Shown here in pieces: positions 41,442-48,568 of a stretch of DNA of 64,000 nucleotides. Source of the DNA: JAGIBJ01 sp032119595 (lineage in GTDB: Bacteria; Actinomycetota; Thermoleophilia; Solirubrobacterales; Solirubrobacteraceae); the NCBI GenBank assembly GCA_032119595.1, contig JAUMBQ010000006.1, positions 1,116,001 to 1,180,000 of the forward strand, written 5' to 3'. The notes under the pieces were generated by a model. It made no database searches. It saw only the letters and a list, made by a program, of their open reading frames with translations, and was not told the DNA's origin. The position numbers were made by a program, and so were the translations under genes. Each line of letters begins with the position of its first letter. Position 1 is the stretch's first letter.

Positions 41442-41606
41442 GCCGCGGGCACCGTGGCCGGCCAACGGGGCGCACAGGTCGTCCATCCCGCGCAGCCAGC
41501 GGCCCCGAAATCGCCCGCCACCAGTGGCCGACTGCTGCACCGGCAAGCGGCGGTTCGGTAACGCCAACGTCACGGTTCCGTTTGACCGGGGGCTTACACT
41601 GCGTCT

Positions 41607-42281
41607 GTGCCTGCCACATCGGCCCCAGCCACCCCGCCAGGCCCAATGGGCTCCGCTACCTCTCAGTACCGAGGTAACGGAGCGGACGCCGGTGTCGGCG
41701 GTCAGGTACTAGTGCTCAACGCGACGTATGAGCCGATCAACGTGTGCACGGTCCGCCGTGCCGCGGTGCTGCTCCTCAAGGAGCGCGCGGAGCTGATCGA
41801 GGATCGCACGGGCACCTCGCTGCATTCGGCGACGGAGACGATGCCGCGCCCCGAGGTGATCCGCCTCACGCGGTACGCGCCCGTGCCGCGGCATACGGCC
41901 ACGCGGCGCATCACGCGCCGGGCCATCTTTGCCCGCGACGGCTGGGTCTGCCAGTACTGCGACGCGAAGTCCGAGCTCACCGTCGACCATGTCATCCCGC
42001 GCGCCAAGGGCGGCGGCTCCACGTGGGACAACGTCGTCGCGTGCTGCGCGCCGTGCAATCGCCGCAAGGGCGACATGCTGCCGCACGTCGCTGGAATGCA
42101 TCCCCGCAATACGCCGCGCGCGCCGCATCCCGACGTGTTCATTCACGTCGCTGCGCCGCGCACGCCCGCGTTGTGGGAGCCGTGGCTGCGCGTGATCGTC
42201 CGCCGCGGCGACCGCGACTCGGATCGCGGCCGGTCCAAGGCCGGCCCGGCCACCGGCGGCGCCTTGGCTGCCGCGGCCTGA
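41607..42281 (+). CDS. HNH endonuclease family protein
   Basis: The 224-residue protein contains a clear HNH nuclease: RRAIFARDGWVCQYCDAKSELTVDHVIPRAKGGGSTWDNVVACCAPCNRRKGD. It has two CxxC zinc ligand pairs and the DH...N...N order of catalytic positions. The N-terminal part (VLVLNATYEPINVCTVRRAAVLLLKERAELIED) is the common companion of single-copy actinobacterial HNH proteins. GTG 41607 has TACACT ending six bases upstream. The substrate is unknown; a terminator follows. Confidence 0.88.
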   Translation: MPATSAPATPPGPMGSATSQYRGNGADAGVGGQVLVLNATYEPINVCTVRRAAVLLLKERAELIEDRTGTSLHSATETMPRPEVIRLTRYAPVPRHTATRRITRRAIFARDGWVCQYCDAKSELTVDHVIPRAKGGGSTWDNVVACCAPCNRRKGDMLPHVAGMHPRNTPRAPHPDVFIHVAAPRTPALWEPWLRVIVRRGDRDSDRGRSKAGPATGGALAAAA

Positions 42282-42290
42282 CCTCACTTC

Positions 42291-42327
42291 AGGCCGATTG
42301 CGCTCGGGTCTTCGAGCGCACGGGCCT
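42291..42327 (+). terminator. Terminator after the HNH gene
   Basis: Outer arms AGGCC/GGCCT and inner arms GCGCTCG/CGAGCGC form a two-part stem nine bases after the stop, followed by AATTT. The remaining 167 bases to the next gene hold a second small hairpin (CTCCTTC...GAAGGAG) but no gene. Confidence 0.65.
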
Positions 42328-42494
42328 AATTTGCCTCGCCATCGCCCGCGGCGCACGGGAAGCTCGCTCCTTCATCGCTAGCGAAGGAGGAGAAGCTTCA
42401 CTCCTACGACGAACGTCGACGCGCCCCGGTCCTGGCCCGCCGCCACGCGCCGATGCGGCAACTATGAACGGACACCAGGGGGAAGCAGGCGGGG

Positions 42495-42764
42495 ATGTCG
42501 AAGCAGGAAGAGCTCGTAGCGCTCGAGATCGAGGGTTTGGCGAGCCAGGTTCTCGTGCACTGGGAGGACGGCGACATCGTTCGCCAGCTCACCAACGCCC
42601 GGCATGGCAACAGCCTGCTCCAGCTGAGGCAGCCGACCGGCGAGTTCCTGCTCGTCGCCCCTGAGCGGATCATCGCGATGCACGTGTCGGCCAGCAAGGG
42701 CGCGCAACTCACGGAGGTCTTGGAGCGACTCACGGTCGCACGAGCCTTCTCCGAACTCAGCTAG
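42495..42764 (+). CDS. Small protein of unknown function
   Basis: The 89-residue soluble protein (MSKQEELVALEIEGLASQVLVHWEDGDIVRQLTNARHGNSLLQL start) has regular alternating strand and helix character and no low-complexity sequence, so it is probably real. No family is recognised. Purine-rich sequence GGCGGGG precedes the ATG. It stands alone between the HNH terminator and the secreted nuclease-like genes. Confidence 0.6.
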   Translation: MSKQEELVALEIEGLASQVLVHWEDGDIVRQLTNARHGNSLLQLRQPTGEFLLVAPERIIAMHVSASKGAQLTEVLERLTVARAFSELS

Positions 42765-42856
42765 GCCCCGCAGTGGGGCTCCGCGGTGGTCTGGCGCTGG
42801 GGGTGCCAGACCACCGCGACGTTCAGCATCACGCAGATGCGGCCGACGACTGGGCC

Positions 42857-44113
42857 ATGGAGTACGGCCGAACCTCCCCGAAGCGCGGCCGGAACGCCAC
42901 GCTCGCGGCCGCCGCGGGGGCAGCCACCCTGGTTCTGGCGCTCGTCACCGCATCCGTCAGCGCCGCAGCGCCCTACCCAAGCAAGCCCTCCGACGCGAAG
43001 GTCATGCGCGTCGATGGCCCTGGGCTCCTCACGCTGAAGCGCGGCGGGAGGACGTTTGCCGTGCGGCTCATCGCAATCGACGCTCCGAGGGCCGCGAGCG
43101 CGGAGGCTCCGGCCGAGTGCGGCGCCACCGAGGCCGCGGATGCGCTCAGCCGGATGACGCGCGGGCGTCGCGTCGCGGTCGAGGTCGCCCGAGCACCCGG
43201 CGACGAGTCGGAGAGCGTGCCGGCGCCCAGCAGCGGCGGTCCGGTCGTGCGGGATCTGAGCGGCCGTCTGATGGTGAGCCTGGTCGTCCTCGGCAAGCGC
43301 CGCCGAGGCGGCAGCAATCTCACGCTCTCCTCACGGCTCGTGCGCAGCGGTTGGGCGCGGTACGGCCTGCCGACCAACGGGACCGACCTGCCCGTCCGGG
43401 GTGACCTTTCCGCGCTTTCGGCCGTGTCGATCGTCGAAGAGCCATGGTCGGAAGCCAAGCAGGGCGCTGGTCCCGACGACGACGGCTCTCTGACGAACCG
43501 CGGCCTCTGGAAGCTCTGCGGCGGCCGGTTCCATCTGCCCTCCGGCGTGCCGCCGCCTGCGTTCACGCCGGCGCCCTGGGCGGTCAGCGCGAACGGCATC
43601 CTGAGCGCCATCGGCGACCACCCCATTACCCCGAGCATCGGCGACGAAACCTCCCTCGGCGCGTTCATGACCGCCTTTCCGGCCGGCGAGCTCGTGACCT
43701 ATGCCTTCGGCTGCGCCCTGTGGCTGCCCGAGCGAGGGTTCACCGTGACGGCGTTCAACTTCGCAATCCTGAGCGACCGGCCGCCAAAGACCATGGACTG
43801 TCGAGCGATGTCGGTCGTCTCCGTGTCGACCACGGGACGCGGCGTGCCCGCGCTCGCGGGCGCCGCACATGGCGCAAGCACCGGAGACCCGGTCGATGCC
43901 TTCAAGCGCGTGTTCCCGCAAGCCAGCATCGAATCCGAGGACTCGAACTCAAGTACCAGCGAGGATGTGCTCTTCCTCGGGCCGTCCGCTGTGCTCGACG
44001 CGAAGGCCGACTCCAGCTCACGACCGATCGGCGTCGTGATCGGCGCTCTGGACGCCAGAAGGCGGGCCGTGATGCGACTCAACGCCAACATCTTCGACCC
44101 GTTCAGCGCATGA
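42857..44113 (+). CDS. Secreted degenerate staphylococcal-nuclease-like protein A
   Basis: The 418-residue protein has a signal peptide (ATLAAAAGAATLVLALVTASVSAAA). An SNase-like fold follows: MRVDGPGLLTLKRGGRTFAVRLIAIDAPR, AECGATEAADALSRM, RDLSGRLMVSL, LVRSGWARYGL and GLWKLCGGRFH. Relative to SNase, Arg35, Asp40 and Arg87 are kept but Asp21 reads Pro and the general base Glu43 reads Arg, so nuclease activity is unlikely. A C-terminal domain of about 200 residues is unknown. The stop overlaps the ATG of a paralogue by four bases. Confidence 0.7.
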   Translation: MEYGRTSPKRGRNATLAAAAGAATLVLALVTASVSAAAPYPSKPSDAKVMRVDGPGLLTLKRGGRTFAVRLIAIDAPRAASAEAPAECGATEAADALSRMTRGRRVAVEVARAPGDESESVPAPSSGGPVVRDLSGRLMVSLVVLGKRRRGGSNLTLSSRLVRSGWARYGLPTNGTDLPVRGDLSALSAVSIVEEPWSEAKQGAGPDDDGSLTNRGLWKLCGGRFHLPSGVPPPAFTPAPWAVSANGILSAIGDHPITPSIGDETSLGAFMTAFPAGELVTYAFGCALWLPERGFTVTAFNFAILSDRPPKTMDCRAMSVVSVSTTGRGVPALAGAAHGASTGDPVDAFKRVFPQASIESEDSNSSTSEDVLFLGPSAVLDAKADSSSRPIGVVIGALDARRRAVMRLNANIFDPFSA

Positions 44114-45327
44114 GCGCGCTCCAACGCACCCCATCCCAGTCCCCGCGCCTCGCGCTCGCCTTCATGCTCGGCCTCGTCGCGTTCGCCACCGCGTTCCTGC
44201 CGGGCACCGCCGACGCTCGGGATCGTCGAGCGGTGGTGCAGAGCGTCGACGGGCCCGGCCTCCTGACCGTGCGCGACGGCAAGCGGACCCTGAAGCTGCG
44301 GCTGGCGAAGCTCGATAGTCCGCGCCCGGCGACCGCCACGACGCCCGCCGAGTGCGGCGCCGACGGCGCCACCAGCGCGCTGCGCATCCTGACCAAGAAG
44401 TACCCGCGCTTCACCTACGAGCTGCTGCGCTCGCGCGGCGCGGATCCGAGTCGCCCGAACGACGTGCGCCCGGTACGCGACCTCGACGGCCGGCTCGTGG
44501 CCGAGGCCGAAACGGCCCCCAGGCGCGGCGGCTACACCATCGATCTCGCTGCCCGCATCATCTACGCTGGCTGGGCACGTTGGGGCCTCCCGGTGGAGTC
44601 CGTCGGTGTGCTCTATCGCGGCACGCTCGAAGCCCAGTCCAGCGTCGCGACGGGCTACGACGACGTCGACGTCGGTGCGGCCCTTCGCCAACGCGGCCTC
44701 TGGAAGCTCTGCGGCGGCCGCATCCACCTTCCCGGCGGCACGCCCCCTCCGGCGCTCGCGCCCGTGCCGTGGCAGATCGATCCGAACGGCGTGTTGCAGC
44801 GCATCGGCACAGCCGCCGTCTACGCCAGTGACGCGATCCCCGCTGGAGGCCGCGCCATCACCCTGGCCGACATCCTCCCCAGTTTGCCCGACGCCGAGGT
44901 CACCACCGACGCCGAAGGCAGCTGCATGGTCTGGGCCCCCGCGTCCGGCGTGCAGCTTCTTGCCCTCGACCTCTCCAGCGTTGAGGAGATCCCGTCGAAG
45001 GTCGACTGCCCCGCCACCACGCTCTTCGCCGCTTGGTCGGTGTTGCCGAGCACGCCCGTGATCAACGCTGCCGGCGCTGCGGCCGGGTCAACCACCACGG
45101 GGTACGGGGCCGGTGGGTCCGGAGGGCTCATTGCTGACTTCCAGGCCCAGTTCCGCAGGGCTCGACTGAGCCAGAGCGGCGACCGCGTGCTGTTCTTCGG
45201 CGAGCCAACGGGCTCGGACGACAACGGCAACGTGCGGCCGATCGGGCTGGTGCAGGGCGAACTCGCCGAATACGACGAGCACGTCTGGCGCCTACAGGGC
45301 CTCTTCTTCCAGCGAGCCTGGGACTGA
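44110..45327 (+). CDS. Secreted degenerate staphylococcal-nuclease-like protein B
   Basis: The 405-residue protein is a paralogue of the upstream gene with the same layout. It has a signal peptide (LALAFMLGLVAFATAFLPGTADA) and VDGPGLLTVRDGKRTLKLRLAKLDSPR. PAECGADGATSAL, RDLDGRLV, IIYAGWARWGLP, RGLWKLCGGRIHLPGGTPPP and a C-terminal unknown domain follow. Asp21 and Glu43 equivalents are again Pro and Arg. ATGA overlap with the upstream stop indicates coupled production, perhaps as a heteromer. Confidence 0.7.
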   Translation: MSALQRTPSQSPRLALAFMLGLVAFATAFLPGTADARDRRAVVQSVDGPGLLTVRDGKRTLKLRLAKLDSPRPATATTPAECGADGATSALRILTKKYPRFTYELLRSRGADPSRPNDVRPVRDLDGRLVAEAETAPRRGGYTIDLAARIIYAGWARWGLPVESVGVLYRGTLEAQSSVATGYDDVDVGAALRQRGLWKLCGGRIHLPGGTPPPALAPVPWQIDPNGVLQRIGTAAVYASDAIPAGGRAITLADILPSLPDAEVTTDAEGSCMVWAPASGVQLLALDLSSVEEIPSKVDCPATTLFAAWSVLPSTPVINAAGAAAGSTTTGYGAGGSGGLIADFQAQFRRARLSQSGDRVLFFGEPTGSDDNGNVRPIGLVQGELAEYDEHVWRLQGLFFQRAWD

Positions 45328-45390
45328 CACCCAGCGCGGGCGCGGGCTCTCCGCCTCAGCGACGGGGCCGACCGACCACCGACCCCGGAA

Positions 45391-45432
45391 AGCACTACGG
45401 GCGCCCCCCGAGGGACGCCCGTATCTAGTGCT
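45391..45432 (-). terminator. Strong hairpin between the nuclease-like pair and the cupin
   Basis: Arms AGCACTA/TAGTGCT and GGGCG/CGCCC form an interrupted stem of about 13 bp. On the reverse strand it is followed by TTTCC, on the forward strand by no T run, so it more likely ends a reverse transcript. Bidirectional use is possible. Confidence 0.55.
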
Positions 45433-45640
45433 AACGCAACACGATGTTCAGCTGATCTCGGCCGCCGGGACCACCTGCGGCACCGAACCTCGCGGGTACG
45501 TCGGTTGGTTGTTTTGAATGTCAGGCCTGCGTTAGCAGGGCCGACGATCCGGGTACCTCCAGGGTCCCATAAGAACACTCGTAGATTCGGATCACCTCCC
45601 TTCTCTGGTAAGCCCAGAATAGCCGTGCGTCGGACGGAAC
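45433..45640 (-). ncRNA. Possible structured RNA or leader
   Basis: On the reverse strand this stretch forms TCTGG-gctta-CCAGA, then GAAGGGAGGTGATCC (an extended anti-16S sequence). GGGACC-ctgga-GGTaCCC and GGCCcTGC-taac-GCAGGCC hairpins follow, before the terminator-like hairpin at 45391-45432. No conventional gene fits the extended Shine-Dalgarno: a GTG inside it opens a 24-codon frame, and an ATG 24 bases on opens a 12-codon frame. No known RNA family is recognised. The 45641-45854 flank shows no gene. Confidence 0.3.
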
Positions 45641-45854
45641 CAGTGCGCATCTGGACAGCTGGCGCGAACGGATGTCTGGACAGCCGTCTAAAGCCAGACG
45701 GCATCGGGCCCGCCATCGTTCAGTACCCCCGGAAACCGTCCGCACGCAGGCATGAGACCCGCGGATGGGTGATGGAACGCGGTGCGCCGCGCAAAGGATT
45801 GTGCTGTGAGTCGCCGCGGGACCGGCGGCTCACAGCTCGTCCCCGTGGTCTCGG

Positions 45855-46247
45855 CTATCCGGCGGGCCAGAACGACGGGTCCATGTCTCCGTCTCCCGCA
45901 ATCCGGTGGCCGAACGCGAGGAGGGTCATGCCGTCAGCGCCGCCCTCGAACTCCCGCATCTGCGGCGGCGCGCAGCGAACGATGTCGAGCTTCTTGAGAT
46001 CGAGGATGTCGTCGCCGATCTTCACGCGGCCCGAGCCCTCCATCACGAGGTACATCTCTTCGGCCTTCTCGTGCTTGTGCCCGAAGCCGTGTCGCTTGCC
46101 GGGCGCGATCCGGTAAAGCGTCGCGCCGATTCCCTCGCCGCCCACCGCGGGCGTGAGGGGCCGGCACTCGCCGGCCTCGCCCATGCCGTACTCGGGGGCG
46201 ACGTCCTTGACGTCGTCGATGTTGACCCGTGCGTACCCCGTACTCAT
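45855..46247 (-). CDS. Cupin-domain protein
   Basis: The 130-residue single-domain cupin has motif 1 HGFGHKHEKAEEMYLVMEGSGRV (two His and a Glu as metal ligands) and motif 2 near DILDLKKLDIVRCAPPQMREFEGG. The usual motif-2 His appears replaced. Such proteins are sugar-isomerase-like or metal-dependent dioxygenase-like, and the substrate is not predictable. It is the only reverse gene between two convergent or unrelated units. Confidence 0.82.
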   Translation of the reverse strand: MSTGYARVNIDDVKDVAPEYGMGEAGECRPLTPAVGGEGIGATLYRIAPGKRHGFGHKHEKAEEMYLVMEGSGRVKIGDDILDLKKLDIVRCAPPQMREFEGGADGMTLLAFGHRIAGDGDMDPSFWPAG

Positions 46248-46335
46248 GGCTCAAACTTACGCCCCGTCAGGCCCCGCAACGCCACGGGGCGCCGAATGGC
46301 GCCCCGTGCGGTGCTTCGCGTTGGTGACGTAGGTT

Positions 46336-48165
46336 CTAGCCGCGCCTATAGGGGTCGACGAGAATGTCGTCGATCTGAACGCCGCCGTAGGTGCTGGTGG
46401 TCGCCGAGGTGCTGAAGACGACCTGGACGGTGCCGCCCTTCTTGAGCAGCGAGGCGGCGACCCGGGTGGCGAGGTCGGTGGAGTCGGCGACGCGCCAGTC
46501 GCTCTTCTTGCTGGCGTCCGTGTTGGAGGACACCTGTACGACGTAGGCCGGGTTGTTCTTCGGACGGAACCGAAGCGACGTGTAGAGGTAGCCGGTCGTC
46601 GTGCTGTTGGTCTTCACCAGGTAGCGGAACGTCGGATGAGCCTGGTTGATGCAGAACTCCGGCGTCGTCGCGGACGGCGCACCAGAGGTGCCGGGGCCAC
46701 CGAGGGCGAGCGACTTCGTGCCGCTCAGGTACCCGAGGGTCTCGTTGCCGGCGACGACTTTGGCGTTCGTGAGCTTCCAGTCGGCCATCGAGCCTTCGAA
46801 GTCGCCGCCGGGGGCGAGCGAATAGTCGGCAAGGTCGCCGATGCCGGCGAATACCTGGGAGACCGCGGTGTCCGGGCAGGCGTTGACCGGCGCGGTGTCC
46901 TGCGAGATCACGATCATGTGGTCGGAGACCGGGCCGGAGGCGATGTTGCCAACGGTCGTCGGCGTGGTGACCTGGACCGGCTCGTCGCGCTGGAGGGTGT
47001 CGCCGAGGCCCAGCTGGCCGGTGGCGTTGTAGCCCCAGCACCACAGCGTGGTGTTGATCTGCTTGGCGCAGGTGGCGTACTTGATGGCGGAGACCGTGGC
47101 CCACGTGGTGGCCGTGCCGACCTGCGTCGGGGCCTTGCGGAGGCTGACGTCGCCGACGCCGAGCTGCCCGGAGCCGTTGTAGCCCCAGCACCAGAGGGTG
47201 CCGCCGAGCTTGATGGCGCAGGTGGAGTCGAAGGCGCCGGTGACGCTGGTCCAGTCGGTCGCGGTGCCGACGCGGGTCGGGACCTTCAGCATGCCGAGGG
47301 CGCCGGTGCCGGCTTCGCCGAGGTTGTTGTCGCCCCAGCAGAAGAGGGCTCCCGTGGTCTGGATGGCGCACGTGTGGTACCCGCCACTGGTGACGGACTT
47401 CCAGTTGGTGGCCGTGCCGACCTTGGCGGGGAGTTCATCGCCAAGGACGTCGCCCTGGCCGAGCTGGCCGGAGCCGCCGTAGCCCCAGCAGTAGAGAACG
47501 CCGGTGGTCTGGATGCCGCAGGTGGAGTCCATCGCGGTGGAGACGGTCTTCCAGGTGCCAGCGACCTTCGTGGGCACCTTGGTGGTGGCGGTGCCGCCGA
47601 TGCCGAGCTTGCCGTAGGAGCCCGCGCCCCAGCAGGAGAGGACCCCGGAGGTCTGGATGGCGCACGTGTGGTTGTCGCCGGCAGCGACCTGCGACCACGT
47701 GGTAGCCGTGCCGACCTGCGTCGGGGTCGTGCGCATGGAGACGTCGCCGAGGCCGAGCTGGCCGAGCGCGTTGTAGCCCCAGCACCAGAGGGTGCCGGTG
47801 GTCTGGATGCCACAGGCGTGGTGAGCGCCGACGGTGACGGCCTTCCAGTTCATGGCGTCGCCGGCCTGCCAGAAGTTCGACTCAGACGTGGTGGTGCCGA
47901 GGCCCAGAGCGCCGAGGGCGTTCCCGCCGGCAGCGAGGAGCGCGCCGGTCGGCGCGTTCGTCGGCAACGCCGTGGCGGCCGCGATGGTCGAGGTCGCTGC
48001 CGCGTCGGTGGCGACGGTCGCATTGTTCACGACGACACCGGTCGGGCTGGTGACGGTGACCGTGGACGTGTCCGCCGCAAACGACAGCGTCGGGAGGGCG
48101 AGCGCGATCGCGATGGCTGCGACGAACGCAGGCCATGGCGTTCCATGAGACTTACGGAGTGGCAT
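46336..48165 (-). CDS. Secreted RCC1-repeat protein
   Basis: The 609-residue protein has a signal peptide (PAFVAAIAIALALPTLSFAADT). A short linker leads to six RCC1-type repeats of about 50 residues, each with the pattern W..V..G...TC.IQT.G.L.CWG....GQLG.GD....P..VGTAT. A degenerate first blade precedes them. Two cysteines per blade recur at fixed positions. A C-terminal jelly-roll-like region of about 180 residues (GDFEGSMADWKLTNAKVV...GGVQIDDILVDPYRRG) follows. ATG 48165 has GGAAGG seven bases upstream. Likely a seven-bladed propeller for extracellular binding. Confidence 0.82.
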   Translation of the reverse strand: MPLRKSHGTPWPAFVAAIAIALALPTLSFAADTSTVTVTSPTGVVVNNATVATDAAATSTIAAATALPTNAPTGALLAAGGNALGALGLGTTTSESNFWQAGDAMNWKAVTVGAHHACGIQTTGTLWCWGYNALGQLGLGDVSMRTTPTQVGTATTWSQVAAGDNHTCAIQTSGVLSCWGAGSYGKLGIGGTATTKVPTKVAGTWKTVSTAMDSTCGIQTTGVLYCWGYGGSGQLGQGDVLGDELPAKVGTATNWKSVTSGGYHTCAIQTTGALFCWGDNNLGEAGTGALGMLKVPTRVGTATDWTSVTGAFDSTCAIKLGGTLWCWGYNGSGQLGVGDVSLRKAPTQVGTATTWATVSAIKYATCAKQINTTLWCWGYNATGQLGLGDTLQRDEPVQVTTPTTVGNIASGPVSDHMIVISQDTAPVNACPDTAVSQVFAGIGDLADYSLAPGGDFEGSMADWKLTNAKVVAGNETLGYLSGTKSLALGGPGTSGAPSATTPEFCINQAHPTFRYLVKTNSTTTGYLYTSLRFRPKNNPAYVVQVSSNTDASKKSDWRVADSTDLATRVAASLLKKGGTVQVVFSTSATTSTYGGVQIDDILVDPYRRG

Positions 48166-48502
48166 CCATGCCTTCCAGACGTATACGGGGGGAACTGGGA
48201 CTTGGGGTTGTCCTCGTCGAAGAGTGACGGACGCAGAAGAGCCGCTCGGCCGAACGTCTAGGTTCCGGTCCATCACTTCAAGTGGTGTTGGGTCGACCTC
48301 TCAAGCGGCTCGGCGCCCGCCAGTGCTGGGCTTTGGCCCCGATCGCATAACGCCGTTGTGGCGCTGGAGTCATACCCGAGTCATCCCGTGCCAGCGAATG
48401 AAGCTCCAGAAACGACGGTCGTGGGACCCGTCAGGGAATGGTGAACCCACCGGGACCGGCCCGGGACCGGCGCTTCCTCGATCGCTTTGATACGCCAGGA
48501 AG

Positions 48503-48549
48503 AAGTAGGCAGGTTGGTCCTGAACCCTCTAGTACCAACCTGCCTACTT
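48503..48549. terminator. Strong bidirectional terminator after gyrA
   Basis: A perfect 16-bp stem (48503-48518 with 48534-48549) and a 15-base loop lie 19 bases after the gyrA stop. A T run follows on the forward side. It separates gyrA from the RCC1 gene promoter region; 48277-48502 holds no gene. Confidence 0.85.
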
Positions 48550-48568
48550 TTTCCCGGTGCGATCGGGA

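Noticed and set aside
45484..45530. T-box-like AGGTGGTCCCGG on the reverse strand
   Set aside because: No aminoacyl-tRNA synthetase or amino-acid gene lies downstream and the specifier stem is not evident.
45578..45595. GGATCACCTCCC resembling the 3' end of 16S rRNA on the forward strand
   Set aside because: The upstream sequence has no 16S helix 44/45 similarity. It reads better as an extended Shine-Dalgarno on the reverse strand.
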